This document shows, in pieces, positions 54,106 through 63,812 of a stretch of 64,000 nucleotides of DNA. The DNA is taken from positions 2,108,001 to 2,172,000 of the forward strand of contig NZ_CP059139.1 in the NCBI RefSeq assembly GCF_014109765.1, read 5' to 3'. The position numbers were made by a program, and so were the translations under genes. Under the pieces are notes generated by a model. It was given only the letters and a program-made list of their open reading frames with translations. It was not told the DNA's origin and searched no databases. The first letter of the stretch is position 1; every line of letters starts with the position of its first letter. This DNA is from Pseudomonas berkeleyensis (GTDB taxonomy: Bacteria; Pseudomonadota; Gammaproteobacteria; Pseudomonadales; Pseudomonadaceae).

Positions 54106-54453
54106 TCAGCGCGTTGGCCCGCTCAGGCGAGGCAGCGGCGGCGTGACGTCGTGCTCGGTTTCCTCACCGGGAGTGAAACCCTCGGGCGCCTTGCCTTGCA
54201 GGTACCAGGCGAAGGCAATGATTTCGGCGATGCAGCGATACAACGATTCGGGAATCGCGTCGCCCAGTTCCAGGCGAGCCAGCAAGCGTACCAGTTCGGC
54301 ATTTTCATAGATTGGCACTTCGTACTCGCGGGCGATGGCGAGGATGGCCTCGGCCAGCTCGTCATCGCCCTTGGCGCTGAGTATCGGCGCACTCTGCCCG
54401 TCGTAATTGAGGGCGATGGCCTGGCGAGCTTCGGGGGGCGTCTTACGGCTCAT
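54106..54453 (-). CDS. FlhB C-domain-like protein FlhX
   Basis: 115 residues matching only the cytoplasmic C-domain of FlhB (AIALNYDGQSAPILSAKGDDELAEAI, REYEVPIYENAELVRLLARLELGDAIP). The NPTH cleavage motif and all membrane segments are missing, so it resembles the post-cleavage FlhB fragment. Such FlhX proteins can stand in for the FlhB C-terminal fragment in other bacteria. The gene overlaps the upstream fliK-like gene by four bases. Confidence 0.88.
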   Translation of the reverse strand: MSRKTPPEARQAIALNYDGQSAPILSAKGDDELAEAILAIAREYEVPIYENAELVRLLARLELGDAIPESLYRCIAEIIAFAWYLQGKAPEGFTPGEETEHDVTPPLPRLSGPTR

Positions 54454-55982
54454 GCGGTTTCGTCCACCCAGCGTTGCTCCAGCGAGGTCTTCGGCCCCTG
54501 TGGCGGCATGCCCTGGCTGCAGGCCAGCTCGCCAACCTCCAGGCCTGCGGACTGCAGGCGTTCACGCAGGTTGCCCAGCTCGGCGCTGATCAGCGATGCG
54601 GTATCGGCGCGCTCTGCCCACAGCTGGCTGGAGAGGCTGCCGCGCAGCAGCTGCGCGCGAACCTGCAGCGGCCCCAGGTAATCGAGATCGAAGGCCAGGT
54701 CGATTCGCCAGAGGGTTTCCTTGGGTTCGTTCCTCTCGCCCTTGGCGTTCTGTTCCTCGCGCTGCAGCTTGATCTGCAGGGGAATCACTTCCTGTTGGTG
54801 GCGCATCGGCAGTTCAAGCTGCCAGGTGGTCAGCAGGTTGCCGTTGGCGTCTACCTGAGTCTGCGCCAGGCTCGACAACTGGTGAGTCTGCAGCCTGGAG
54901 ATGGCAGCAGCGGCGAGCTTGAGCAGGGTTTCCAGGTCGGCCTCACCGTCCATGTTCTGCAGCAGTCGTGAGGGCAGGGGAAAGGTCAGCGCCTGCTGGC
55001 GGGCCGTACCATTGGCATTGACGCCGAGCAACTGCCGAGCCAGGTTCGGCAGGTTCTGGTTGAGGGCGTTCTGCAGGCCGGTCAGTGTGCCGGCGCCGCC
55101 GGGCAGTTGCGGGGCCAGTTGCGCGATCAGACGCAGCAGGTTGGCTTTGAGATCCTGCGCCAGGCCACTGGTCTGGCCTTGCAGCAATTTGGCCTCAAGC
55201 AGTAGGCCACTGCCTTCGAGCGCCTGCGCCAGGCCCTTGGCGGTGCTGAGTTGGCTGCTGTCGGGGAGGGCGCCGAGCAGCTTGTCGATACTGCCGCGCA
55301 GCGCGTCGTTGGTGCCGGCCAGTCCTTGCAAGCCTTTGAACAAGCCCTCCAGCGAGGCCTGACGGTTTTGCTGAGCGGCCAACTGCTGGCCTAGTACCAA
55401 CTGATCGAGGCGGCCGCTGAGCGGTAGAAAGGCGAGGCTCTGGCTGCCTTGTACCTGGGCGCTGAGCAGGCTGCCGAGCGGCAGGTTCAGGGGGCTGTCG
55501 ATGGCCAGCTGGTTGCCGGCCAGCGGTGTGTTGAGCAGGTTGACCACCAGGCGATAGATCGTTTGCGCATTCTGCGCAGGCATCGGAGCGTTGCTGACGA
55601 CCTTGCCCTGTACCAGTGTGCCGGGTGGTAGTTGCTGCAGGTCGAGCTTGGTCAGGGCCTTGTCGCCACCGGGTTGCAGCAGCACGCTCAGGCGCGTGTC
55701 GGACAGTGCGGTAACGGTCAGGGCAGTACCCTGCGCCAGTGGCCGTGAGCTGTCCGCCTGCACGGTCGCCTGGCGGCCGCCTTCCAGCGTCAGCTTGAGC
55801 AGCAATTGAAAGCTCTGCGCCTGTTCGCGTACGGCGATCACTTCGGCCTTGGCGCTTTCACCGGCGGCCAGCATGCCTTCCAGCGGTTGCAGCAGGCGCA
55901 CGGCCATATCGGCGGCCGTCGCCGTACTGCGGATGACCGGCGCCGAAGGGGGAAGCGGGCGTGGGCTGCTGATTTCGCTCAT
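54450..55982 (-). CDS. Second FliK-like hook-length control domain protein
   Basis: 510 residues from ATG 55982 (MSEISSPRPLPPS); the frame runs open to 56138 but into the ccm promoter region. A long Leu/Gln/Ala-rich body precedes a C-terminal FliK-type domain at about 415-500 (WRIDLAFDLDYLGPLQVRAQLLRG, LRERLQSAGLEVGELACSQG). Translation is coupled to flhX. Gene pairing of a FliK domain with a FlhB C-domain suggests an accessory substrate-switch module. It differs strongly from the fliK at 32677. Confidence 0.83.
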   Translation of the reverse strand: MSEISSPRPLPPSAPVIRSTATAADMAVRLLQPLEGMLAAGESAKAEVIAVREQAQSFQLLLKLTLEGGRQATVQADSSRPLAQGTALTVTALSDTRLSVLLQPGGDKALTKLDLQQLPPGTLVQGKVVSNAPMPAQNAQTIYRLVVNLLNTPLAGNQLAIDSPLNLPLGSLLSAQVQGSQSLAFLPLSGRLDQLVLGQQLAAQQNRQASLEGLFKGLQGLAGTNDALRGSIDKLLGALPDSSQLSTAKGLAQALEGSGLLLEAKLLQGQTSGLAQDLKANLLRLIAQLAPQLPGGAGTLTGLQNALNQNLPNLARQLLGVNANGTARQQALTFPLPSRLLQNMDGEADLETLLKLAAAAISRLQTHQLSSLAQTQVDANGNLLTTWQLELPMRHQQEVIPLQIKLQREEQNAKGERNEPKETLWRIDLAFDLDYLGPLQVRAQLLRGSLSSQLWAERADTASLISAELGNLRERLQSAGLEVGELACSQGMPPQGPKTSLEQRWVDETA

Positions 55983-56013
55983 GGGCTCTCGTATAGGCTC
56001 CGTCCATCGAAGG

Positions 56014-56064
56014 TGCCGTAGGGGCGCCGTGCGTCGGCTGGCGGCACACACTGCGCACCCTACG
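56014..56064. repeat. CGTAGGGGCGCC-type inverted repeat before ccmA
   Basis: CGTAGGGGCGCCGTGCG begins at 56017 and CTGCGCACCCTACG ends at 56064, the arms of an imperfect palindrome. It lies in the 221-base divergent gap between the fliK-like gene and ccmA. Confidence 0.55.
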
Positions 56065-56115
56065 CGATTCACACCCTGTCGAAAATGCTGACTGCGGGGA
56101 CAGCGGCGCGCCATG

Positions 56116-56121
56116 TATAAT
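56116..56121 (+). promoter_or_regulatory. Possible -10 box of the ccm operon
   Basis: A perfect TATAAT lies 82 bases before the ccmA ATG. The region at -35 (TGCGGG) does not match consensus, so activator help or a different element would be needed. Confidence 0.35.
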
Positions 56122-56203
56122 GCCGCCCCGCTGCGCATAGTACCTCCGGCACGCGTCAGTATAGCGGCCGGAGCACCGTCGACTTTAACCCTGCCAGGTA
56201 TCG

Positions 56204-56848
56204 ATGACCCGTCCCGTACCCCTTCTAGAAGCCGTGGCGCTCAGCTGTGAGCGGGATTGGCGCATGCTTTTCGAGCAGTTGGCGTTTCGCCTCGACGCTG
56301 GCGACATGCTGCAGATCAGTGGGCCCAATGGCAGCGGCAAGACCAGCCTGCTGCGCCTGATTGCCGGTCTGCGCCAGCCGACTGCCGGCGATATCCTGCT
56401 GCAGGGCAAGGCCTTGTCCGAGCAACGCAGTGAGCTGGCGCGCAACCTGCTGTGGATCGGTCATGCCGCCGGCATCAAAGGCCTGCTGACTGCCGAAGAG
56501 AATCTGGCCTGGCTCTGCGCGCTGCACCGTCCTGCCAGCCGCGAGGCGATCTGGCAGGCGCTTGAGGCGGTCGGTCTGCGTGGTTTCGAGGACGTTCCCT
56601 GTCACACCCTGTCTGCTGGCCAGCAGCGCCGCGTGGCTCTGGCGCGCCTGTACCTTGCCGATACGCCGCCGCTGTGGGTGCTCGATGAACCCTTCACCGC
56701 TTTGGACAAGAGCGGTGTGGCGCAACTCGAAGCGCACCTGGCCGGGCACTGCGAGCGCGGCGGTGTGGTGGTGCTGACCACTCATCACAGTCTGCAGCAC
56801 AAGCCGGCGACCTATCGCGACCTGGATCTGGGGCAACACGCCGCATGA
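56204..56848 (+). CDS. ccmA: Heme exporter ATP-binding protein CcmA
   Basis: 214 residues, ABC ATPase. Walker [10 protein letters not shown] at 40-48, signature [16 protein letters not shown], Walker [13 protein letters not shown], and the switch histidine in TTHH. With CcmB and CcmC it energises release of heme-loaded CcmE. Overlaps ccmB by four bases (ATGA). Confidence 0.96.
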   Translation: MTRPVPLLEAVALSCERDWRMLFEQLAFRLDAGDMLQISGPNGSGKTSLLRLIAGLRQPTAGDILLQGKALSEQRSELARNLLWIGHAAGIKGLLTAEENLAWLCALHRPASREAIWQALEAVGLRGFEDVPCHTLSAGQQRRVALARLYLADTPPLWVLDEPFTALDKSGVAQLEAHLAGHCERGGVVVLTTHHSLQHKPATYRDLDLGQHAA

Positions 56849-57516
56849 GTAACGTCTTCACTCAGCTGCTGTCGCGCGAGATGCGTCTGTTGGCGCGCCG
56901 CCCGTCCGATCTGGCCAACCCCCTGGTGTTCTTCGCCATCGTCATCGCCCTGTTTCCATTGGCGGTGGGGCCGGAGACGCAATTGTTGCAAACCCTTTCT
57001 CCGGGCTTGGTCTGGGTAGCGGCGCTTTTGGCCGTGCTGCTCTCGCTGGACGGGCTTTTCCGCAGTGATTTCGAGGATGGCTCGCTCGAGCAGTGGGTCC
57101 TTTCGTCGCACCCCCTGCCTCTTCTGGTGTTGGCCAAGGTGCTGGCACACTGGCTGTTCAGTGGGCTGGCGCTGGTTCTGCTGGCGCCCTTGCTGGCGTT
57201 GATGCTCGGTTTGCCAGGGCGTTGCCTGCCGGTTCTGCTGATTTCCCTGCTGCTCGGCACCCCGGTGTTGAGCCTGCTCGGCGCGGTGGGCGCGGCGCTT
57301 ACCGTGGGCCTCAAGCGCGGCGGCCTGCTGCTGGCGCTGCTGATTCTGCCGCTGTACATCCCGGTGCTGATCTTGGGCAGCGGGGCGTTGCAGGCGGCCC
57401 TGCAAGGACTGCCGGCGACCGGTCATCTGTTGTGGCTGGCCAGCCTCACCGCTTTGGCGGTGACCCTGACACCTTTTGCGATTGCCGCCGGTCTGACCAT
57501 CAGCGTCGGCGAATAA
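56845..57516 (+). CDS. ccmB: Heme exporter permease CcmB
   Basis: 223 residues, about six membrane segments, with the conserved N-terminal [23 protein letters not shown] and [17 protein letters not shown]. Translationally coupled to ccmA. Confidence 0.96.
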   Translation: MSNVFTQLLSREMRLLARRPSDLANPLVFFAIVIALFPLAVGPETQLLQTLSPGLVWVAALLAVLLSLDGLFRSDFEDGSLEQWVLSSHPLPLLVLAKVLAHWLFSGLALVLLAPLLALMLGLPGRCLPVLLISLLLGTPVLSLLGAVGAALTVGLKRGGLLLALLILPLYIPVLILGSGALQAALQGLPATGHLLWLASLTALAVTLTPFAIAAGLTISVGE

Positions 57517-57581
57517 GAACGAACCGTGACTGACATCTGAACCGGATAGCCGCCGGATCAGGCCTGAATAATGAGTCGAGC

Positions 57582-58337
57582 ATGAACTGGACGTGGTTTC
57601 ACAAATGGGGTTCGCCCAAGTGGTTCTATGAGATGAGCGGCCGCTGGCTGCCCTGGCTCAGCATCGCTGCCGTGTTGCTGATTGCCGCCGGTCTGGTCTG
57701 GGGCCTGGCTTTCGCGCCGCCGGACTACCAGCAGGGCAACAGCTTTCGCATCATCTACATCCACGTTCCCGCGGCCTTTCTCGCTCAGTCCATCTACGTC
57801 ACGTTGGCCATTGCCGGTCTGGTCGGTCTGGTGTGGAAGATGAAACTGGCCGACGTTGCGCTGCAGCAAGCCGCGCCCATCGGTGCCTGGATGACCGCTA
57901 TCGCACTGCTCACCGGCGCCATCTGGGGCAAGCCGACCTGGGGCACCTACTGGGTCTGGGACGCACGCCTGACCTCGATGCTGATCCTGCTGTTCCTCTA
58001 CTTCGGTGTCATCGCCCTGGGCAACGCCATCAGCAACCGCGACAGTGCCGCCAAGGCCTGCGCCGTGTTGGCCATTGTCGGCGTGGTGAATATCCCGATC
58101 ATCAAGTACTCGGTGGAGTGGTGGAACTCGTTGCACCAGACTGCCACTTTCAAAGTCACCGAAAAGCCCGCGATGCCCGTCGAGATGTGGCTGCCGTTGC
58201 TACTCGCGGTGCTGGGTTTCTACTGTTTCTTTGGCGCTGTGCTGCTTTATCGCATGCGCCTGGAAGTGCTCAAGCGTGAATCGCGCAGCAGCTGGGTGAA
58301 AGCCGAAGTGCAGAACCTGGTGGAGGGCAAGGCATGA
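57582..58337 (+). CDS. ccmC: Heme handling protein CcmC
   Basis: 251 residues, six membrane segments. The heme-binding WWD region is [20 protein letters not shown], with flanking histidines such as YIHVPAAF. It loads heme onto CcmE. The 65-base gap after ccmB shows no clear promoter. Overlaps ccmD by four bases. Confidence 0.96.
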   Translation: MNWTWFHKWGSPKWFYEMSGRWLPWLSIAAVLLIAAGLVWGLAFAPPDYQQGNSFRIIYIHVPAAFLAQSIYVTLAIAGLVGLVWKMKLADVALQQAAPIGAWMTAIALLTGAIWGKPTWGTYWVWDARLTSMLILLFLYFGVIALGNAISNRDSAAKACAVLAIVGVVNIPIIKYSVEWWNSLHQTATFKVTEKPAMPVEMWLPLLLAVLGFYCFFGAVLLYRMRLEVLKRESRSSWVKAEVQNLVEGKA

Positions 58338-58510
58338 GTTTCTCGTCCTTTGCCGAATTTCTCGCCATGGGCACCCATGGCCCCTACGTCTGGAGCGCCT
58401 ACGGCATCAGCCTGGCGATCCTGGCGTTGAATGTGGTGTTGCCGATCCTGGCGCGCCGCCGTTACCTGCAAGACGAGGCGCGTCGTTTGCGCCGGGAGAA
58501 GTCGAAGTGA
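58334..58510 (+). CDS. ccmD: Heme exporter protein CcmD
   Basis: 58 residues, too short for most gene lists. It starts [20 protein letters not shown], the conserved CcmD opening, followed by one membrane segment ([18 protein letters not shown]) and a basic tail. It overlaps ccmC (ATGA) and ccmE (GTGA). It helps release holo-CcmE from CcmABC. Confidence 0.93.
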   Translation: MSFSSFAEFLAMGTHGPYVWSAYGISLAILALNVVLPILARRRYLQDEARRLRREKSK

Positions 58511-58995
58511 ATCCGGTTCGCAAGAAACGTCTGTACATCGTCCTGGCCATCCTCTGCGGCGTCAGTATCGCCGTGGCGCTGGCGCTGACCGCATTGCAGG
58601 AGAACATCAACCTGTTCTACACCCCAAGCCAGATCGCCAACGGCGAGGCGCCGGTCGATACGCGCATCCGCGCTGGCGGTTTGGTGGAGGAGGGCTCGGT
58701 GAAGCGTTCGGCCGATTCGCTGGAAGTGGACTTCATCGTCACCGATGGCGCGCACGGCGTGACCATTCGCTACCAGGGCATCCTGCCGGATCTGTTCCGT
58801 GAAGGGCAGGGCATCGTCGCCCTGGGCCGGGTCAACGAAGAGGGCGTGCTGGTGGCCGACGAGGTACTGGCCAAGCACGACGAGAACTACATGCCGCCTG
58901 AAGTCATGCAGGCGCTGGAAAAGAGCGGAATGATGCAGAAGCACGATGAGGCCAAGGCCGCCAAGCAGGGTTATCAGCAGGAGAGCGCGCAATGA
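58507..58995 (+). CDS. ccmE: Heme chaperone CcmE
   Basis: 162 residues, GTG start overlapping the ccmD stop. N-terminal anchor ([19 protein letters not shown]), then an OB-fold; the covalent heme site is His124 in [13 protein letters not shown] with Tyr128. Periplasmic, membrane anchored. Confidence 0.97.
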   Translation: MNPVRKKRLYIVLAILCGVSIAVALALTALQENINLFYTPSQIANGEAPVDTRIRAGGLVEEGSVKRSADSLEVDFIVTDGAHGVTIRYQGILPDLFREGQGIVALGRVNEEGVLVADEVLAKHDENYMPPEVMQALEKSGMMQKHDEAKAAKQGYQQESAQ

Positions 58996-60965
58996 TTCCC
59001 GAGCTCGGCCATCTGGCGATGATCCTGGCGCTGTGCCTGTGCCTGGTGCAGGCGACCCTGCCGCTGATCGGCGCCTGGCGTGGTGACCACCAGTGGATGA
59101 GCCTGGCGCAGCCGGCGACCTGGGGGCAGTTCGCTTTCCTGTTGTTCTCCTTCCTGTGCCTGACCTATGCCTTCATGGTCGACGATTTTTCCGTCGCCTA
59201 CGTGGCCAACAACTCCAACACGGCGCTGCCCTGGTATTACAAGTTCAGCGCCGTATGGGGCGCGCACGAAGGCTCCCTGTTGTTGTGGGCGCTGATCCTG
59301 GGGGGCTGGACCTTTGCCGTGGCGATTTTCTCGCGTCACTTGCCGGAAGAGATGCTCGCCCGCGTGCTGGCGGTGATGGGTATGATCAGCGTCGGCTTCC
59401 TGCTGTTCCTGATCGTCACCTCCAACCCCTTCGAGCGCCTGCTGCCAAACACACCGGCCGATGGTCGCGATCTCAACCCGCTGCTGCAGGACTTCGGCCT
59501 GATCGTGCATCCGCCGATGCTGTACATGGGGTACGTCGGATTCTCGGTGGCTTTCTCTTTCGCCATCGCCGCACTGCTGGGCGGCAAGCTCGATGCGGCC
59601 TGGGCGCGTTGGTCGCGTCCATGGACCATCGTCGCCTGGGCCTTCCTCGGCATTGGCATCGCGCTGGGCTCCTGGTGGGCCTACTACGAATTGGGCTGGG
59701 GCGGCTGGTGGTTCTGGGACCCTGTGGAAAACGCGTCCTTCATGCCCTGGCTGGTGGGTACCGCGTTGATTCACTCGCTGGCGGTGACCGAGAAGCGTGG
59801 CGTGTTCAAGAGTTGGACGGTGCTGCTGGCCATCGCCGCGTTCTCCCTCAGCCTGCTGGGCACCTTCCTGGTTCGTTCCGGCGTCCTGACCTCGGTACAC
59901 GCCTTCGCCACCGATCCGGAGCGCGGCGTATTCATCCTCGCCTTCCTGCTGGTGGTGGTGGGTGGTTCGCTGGCGCTGTTCGCCGTGCGTGCTCCAGTGG
60001 TCAAAAGCCAGGTCGGCTTCGGTCTGTGGTCGCGTGAAACCCTGCTGCTGGTCAACAACATCGTACTCATCGTGGCAGCTGCGATGATCCTGCTCGGCAC
60101 CCTCTACCCGCTGGTGCTCGATGCCCTGACCGGCGCCAAGCTGTCGGTCGGCCCGCCTTACTTCAACGCGCTGTTCCTGCCGCTGATGGCGCTGCTGATG
60201 GCGGTGATCGCGGTTGGCGTCATCGTGCGCTGGAAGGACACTCCGCTGAACTGGCTGGGCCGCATGCTGGCCCCGGTGCTGGTGGCCAGCGTGGTACTGG
60301 CGTTGATCGCCACCTTCGTTCACGGCGACTTCCATTGGGCGGTGCTGGCGGTCTGTCTGCTGGCCTTCTGGGTGGTGCTGGCTGGTGTGCGCGACATCCT
60401 CGACAAGACCCGCCACAAGGGCTTGATCAAGGGCCTGCCGAGTCTGACTCGCAGTTACTGGGGCATGCAGATGGCGCACCTGGGCTTTGCCGTGTGCGCC
60501 CTGGGCGTGGTGCTGACCAGCCTGGGCAGCTACGAGCGCGACCTGCGCATGGCACCGGGTGACTCGGTGGAGTTGGCGGGTTACCGCTTCCAGTTCGAGG
60601 GCGCGGTGCACCATGAAGGCCCCAACTTCATTTCCGACAAGGGCACGGTGCGGATCTTCGACGGTGAGCGCCAGATCAAGGTGCTGCATCCGGAGAAGCG
60701 CCTGTACACAGTGCAGCAGTCGACCATGACCGAAGCAGGCATCGATGCCGGCTTCACCCGTGACCTCTTCGTCGCCCTAGGCGAGCCGCTGGAGCAGGGG
60801 GCCTGGGCCGTGCGCATTCACATCAAGCCCTTCGTCCGCTGGATCTGGCTCGGCGGCTTGCTGATGGCGTTCGGCGGCTTCCTCGCTGCAGCCGACAAGC
60901 GCTACCGGATCAAGGTCAGAACCCGCGTGCGTGATGCCCTGGGCTTGCAGGAGGCCAACGCATGA
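58992..60965 (+). CDS. ccmF: Cytochrome c heme lyase subunit CcmF
   Basis: 657 residues, many membrane segments. The WWD domain is [18 protein letters not shown], with conserved HEGSLLLW and [11 protein letters not shown] blocks supplying heme-binding histidines. It ligates heme to apocytochrome together with CcmH and CcmI. Overlaps both neighbours by four bases. Confidence 0.97.
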   Translation: MIPELGHLAMILALCLCLVQATLPLIGAWRGDHQWMSLAQPATWGQFAFLLFSFLCLTYAFMVDDFSVAYVANNSNTALPWYYKFSAVWGAHEGSLLLWALILGGWTFAVAIFSRHLPEEMLARVLAVMGMISVGFLLFLIVTSNPFERLLPNTPADGRDLNPLLQDFGLIVHPPMLYMGYVGFSVAFSFAIAALLGGKLDAAWARWSRPWTIVAWAFLGIGIALGSWWAYYELGWGGWWFWDPVENASFMPWLVGTALIHSLAVTEKRGVFKSWTVLLAIAAFSLSLLGTFLVRSGVLTSVHAFATDPERGVFILAFLLVVVGGSLALFAVRAPVVKSQVGFGLWSRETLLLVNNIVLIVAAAMILLGTLYPLVLDALTGAKLSVGPPYFNALFLPLMALLMAVIAVGVIVRWKDTPLNWLGRMLAPVLVASVVLALIATFVHGDFHWAVLAVCLLAFWVVLAGVRDILDKTRHKGLIKGLPSLTRSYWGMQMAHLGFAVCALGVVLTSLGSYERDLRMAPGDSVELAGYRFQFEGAVHHEGPNFISDKGTVRIFDGERQIKVLHPEKRLYTVQQSTMTEAGIDAGFTRDLFVALGEPLEQGAWAVRIHIKPFVRWIWLGGLLMAFGGFLAAADKRYRIKVRTRVRDALGLQEANA

Positions 60966-61501
60966 GACGTTTGCTGCTGTTGTTGCCGCTGCTGGCCTTT
61001 CTCAGCATCGCGGTATTTCTCTACCGCGGCTTGTTCCTCGATCCGTCCGAGCTGCCCTCGGCGTTGATCGGCAAGCCGTTCCCGGCCTTCAGCCTGCCAG
61101 CGCTGGACAACCCCGAGCGCACCCTGACCCAGGATGACCTCAAGGGCAAACCGGCCCTGGTCAACGTCTGGGCCACCTGGTGCCCGGCCTGCCGTCACGA
61201 ACACCCGGTGTTGAACAAGCTGGCCGAAGCCGGTGTGGTGATCCACGGTATCAACTACAAGGATCAACGTGAGCCAGCGCAGAAGTGGCTGCGTGATCTG
61301 CACAATCCCTACCAGCTCAATATCGAGGATGCCAAGGGCAGCCTCGGTCTCGATCTGGGGGTATACGGTGCACCGGAAACCTTCTTCATCGATGCCAAAG
61401 GCATCATCCGCCACAAGTACGTCGGAGCCATCGACGAGCGCATCTGGCGTGAAAAACTGGCGCCGGTCTATCAGCAACTGGTCGACGAGGCTCAGCCATG
61501 A
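60962..61501 (+). CDS. ccmG: Periplasmic thioredoxin CcmG (DsbE)
   Basis: 179 residues. N-terminal membrane anchor, then a thioredoxin fold with WCPAC (Cys74, Cys77) and the cis-Pro loop in YGAPETFFID. It reduces the CXXCH motif of apocytochrome c. Overlaps ccmH by four bases. Confidence 0.97.
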   Translation: MRRLLLLLPLLAFLSIAVFLYRGLFLDPSELPSALIGKPFPAFSLPALDNPERTLTQDDLKGKPALVNVWATWCPACRHEHPVLNKLAEAGVVIHGINYKDQREPAQKWLRDLHNPYQLNIEDAKGSLGLDLGVYGAPETFFIDAKGIIRHKYVGAIDERIWREKLAPVYQQLVDEAQP

Positions 61502-61986
61502 AGCGCCTGCTGATTTCCGCCGGCCTGGCGCTCGGTCTGCTGGCCAGCGCTCATGCCGCCATCGATACCTTCGAGTTCGCCAATGAGGCTGAGCGCCAGC
61601 GTTATCGCAACCTGGTCGAAGAGCTGCGTTGCCCGAAATGCCAGAACCAGAACATCGCCGACTCCGATGCGCCGATCGCCATGGATCTGCGCGGCGAAAT
61701 CTATCGCATGCTGGAGGAGGGCAAGAGCAACGAGGAAATCATCGATTTCCTGGTCTCGCGTTATGGCGACTTCGTGCTCTACAAGCCACCGCTGACCAGT
61801 CGTACGCTGCTGCTCTGGTATGGCCCGGCCGGCCTGCTGGTGATCGGCTTCGGCGTGCTTGGCGTGATCCTGCTGCGCCGCCGCGGGCAGCAGAAAAGCC
61901 GTTCGGCCGCAGGCCTCTCCGCTGATGAGCAACAGCGCCTCGCCGCATTGCTCGACCAAGCCTCTCAGGACAAGAAAGACCGATGA
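61498..61986 (+). CDS. ccmH: Cytochrome c maturation protein CcmH
   Basis: 162 residues. Signal peptide 1-20, the redox motif [19 protein letters not shown] with Cys45 and Cys48, and one C-terminal membrane segment ([23 protein letters not shown]). It corresponds to the N-terminal part of E. coli CcmH; the TPR part is the separate gene that follows. Confidence 0.97.
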   Translation: MKRLLISAGLALGLLASAHAAIDTFEFANEAERQRYRNLVEELRCPKCQNQNIADSDAPIAMDLRGEIYRMLEEGKSNEEIIDFLVSRYGDFVLYKPPLTSRTLLLWYGPAGLLVIGFGVLGVILLRRRGQQKSRSAAGLSADEQQRLAALLDQASQDKKDR

Positions 61987-63194
61987 TCGATTTCTGGTTG
62001 CCCGCCGGGCTGCTGTTGCTGACCGCCCTGGCATTTCTGCTGATTCCGGTGTTGCGTATTCGCAAGATGCAGGCTGAAGAAGACCGCACCGCACTCAACG
62101 TCACGCTCTATCAGGAACGCCTGCAGGAGCTGGAAGCCCAGCGCCAGGCTGGCGTGCTCGATGACGCCCAGCTCGAAGCCGGCCGCGCTGAGGCAGCTCG
62201 CGAGCTGCTGGATGACACCGAGGGCGTACAGCGCCGCAGCAGCGTGCTTGGTGGCAAGATTCCATTGGTTTCGGCATTGCTGGTGCCGGTGCTGGGCGTT
62301 GCGCTGTACCTGCACTGGGGCGCCATCGATCAAGTCGAAATGACGCGTCAAATGGCTGCTCAGCAACCGCAGAGCATCGAAGAGATGACCGCGCGCCTGG
62401 AACAGACCGTCAAGGATCAGCCCGACTCGGCCGAAGCCTGGTATTTCCTCGGCCGTACCTACATGGCTCAGGAGCGTGCGAACGACGCGGCCAAGGCCTT
62501 CGAGCAGGCGGTGAACCTGGCCGGCCGTGCGCCGGAGTTGCTCGGCCAGTGGGCTCAGGCCCTGTATTTCGCCCGCGACAAACAATGGAGCGACGAGCAG
62601 CAGGCGTTGACCGACGAGGCGCTCAAGGCAGATCCTGAAGAGGTCACCAGCCTCGGCCTGCTCGGTATCGCGGCCTATGAAAGCCAGCGCTATGCCGATG
62701 CAGTACGCTACTGGGAGCGCCTGGTTGCCGTGCTGCCGGAGCAGGATCCGTCGCGCATGGCGATTGCCAGTGGTATCGAGCGTGCCCGTCAGCAGATTGG
62801 CGAAGGCGAGAGCCCGAGTGCTGCAGCCGAGCCGACTGCCAAGGTACATGCGCTGGAGGTGAGTGTGTCGCTGACGCATGAAATACAGGCCCAGGTGCAG
62901 CCTGACGATGCCGTCTTCGTCTTCGCTCGCGCCCTCAGTGGCCCGCCGATGCCGTTGGCGGTCAAACGTCTGAAGGTCTCTGACCTGCCGACCCAGATCA
63001 GCCTTTCCGATGTGGATGCGATGATGCCCGAGCTCAAGCTGTCCCGTTTCGACCAGGTACAACTGGTGGCCCGCGTTTCTCGCGAGGGCAACGCTACCAA
63101 GGGCGAATGGATCGGCCAGAGCGGCCCGGTCTCCAACATTGCCCGTGACACCCAGGCGCTGCTGATCGACAGCCGCGACGGGCAAGCCCAATGA
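61983..63194 (+). CDS. ccmI: Cytochrome c maturation protein CcmI
   Basis: 403 residues. Two N-terminal membrane segments (1-20 and about 90-112) and TPR repeats at about 130-260 ([29 protein letters not shown]) that bind apocytochrome c. The C-terminal periplasmic domain includes [20 protein letters not shown]. Overlaps the lipoprotein gene by four bases. Confidence 0.95.
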   Translation: MIDFWLPAGLLLLTALAFLLIPVLRIRKMQAEEDRTALNVTLYQERLQELEAQRQAGVLDDAQLEAGRAEAARELLDDTEGVQRRSSVLGGKIPLVSALLVPVLGVALYLHWGAIDQVEMTRQMAAQQPQSIEEMTARLEQTVKDQPDSAEAWYFLGRTYMAQERANDAAKAFEQAVNLAGRAPELLGQWAQALYFARDKQWSDEQQALTDEALKADPEEVTSLGLLGIAAYESQRYADAVRYWERLVAVLPEQDPSRMAIASGIERARQQIGEGESPSAAAEPTAKVHALEVSVSLTHEIQAQVQPDDAVFVFARALSGPPMPLAVKRLKVSDLPTQISLSDVDAMMPELKLSRFDQVQLVARVSREGNATKGEWIGQSGPVSNIARDTQALLIDSRDGQAQ

Positions 63195-63517
63195 AGCGCC
63201 TGGCGCTGCTCTGCGTGCTTGGGTTCGGCCTCAGCGGCTGCGTCCTGCAACAGCCGAGCACGCCAGTCGGTGAGCTGCCACCTGTGCAGCAACCCTCGCA
63301 CCCGCGCTACGCGCCGCCGCCTGGGGTGAAGAGCCACTGGAACCCGGCGTTGGGCGTCTACGTGGTCGAAGGTGCGCGTGATCTGTACTACCGCGAGCGC
63401 ATCTTTTATCGCTTCGATGGCGGCTGGAGCTGGTCGCTACGGCCGGCTGGGCCTTGGCAGGAGACGGACAGCTCGGGGATTCCACCTGGGTTGTTTCGTC
63501 AGTATCAGAACCGCTGA
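63191..63517 (+). CDS. Small lipoprotein, function unknown
   Basis: 108 residues. Signal peptide with lipobox LSGC (Cys17), a Pro-rich segment at about 25-50, and a C-terminal block [24 protein letters not shown] resembling small YXW-type lipoprotein domains. It overlaps ccmI by four bases, so it is expressed with the ccm operon, but no cytochrome role is known to me. Confidence 0.85.
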   Translation: MKRLALLCVLGFGLSGCVLQQPSTPVGELPPVQQPSHPRYAPPPGVKSHWNPALGVYVVEGARDLYYRERIFYRFDGGWSWSLRPAGPWQETDSSGIPPGLFRQYQNR

Positions 63518-63527
63518 ATGTTCATAG

Positions 63528-63552
63528 GGGCATTGGCTTGCCCCATTTATTC
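63528..63552 (+). terminator. First hairpin after the ccm operon
   Basis: GGGGCA (63528-63533), loop TTGGCT, TGCCCC (63540-63545), then ATTTATT. It starts 11 bases after the lipoprotein stop. Confidence 0.5.
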
Positions 63553-63556
63553 CCAG

Positions 63557-63586
63557 CAAGCGTTCGCTTGCCCTGTCATTTTTCCT
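63557..63586 (+). terminator. Second hairpin after the ccm operon
   Basis: GCAAGCG and CGCTTGC are a perfect inverted repeat (63557-63572) with a tight loop, followed by CCTGTCATTTTT. It probably acts in tandem with the first hairpin. The remaining bases up to 63812 hold no convincing gene; a 74-codon minus-strand frame there has no recognisable family. Confidence 0.6.
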
Positions 63587-63812
63587 CCCATTCTTCGCTC
63601 ACGAATCCCACTGTCGGTTGAGTGCTCGCATTGCCTGATGCGTTCTTAGGATGAGGCTTGGTGGCTAGGTGCCATTCGTCGGTTAGGTTCGTTGGCGCTG
63701 TCCAAAATGTGACGGCGTTCAGCAAATAGACATGTTGATGGCTTAGTGCCACATGCTCTAATTCCCGCCGATTTTCCAACGCCGTTTTTCTGCTATTCAA
63801 AGGACTGAAGGC

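Noticed and set aside
58974..60689. 571-codon minus-strand open frame opposite ccmF
   Set aside because: Antisense shadow of a conserved membrane protein gene; Gln/His-rich translation without domains.
63576..63800. 74-codon minus-strand frame in the gap before the TpsB gene
   Set aside because: No ribosome site or recognisable family; the region is better explained as intergenic.
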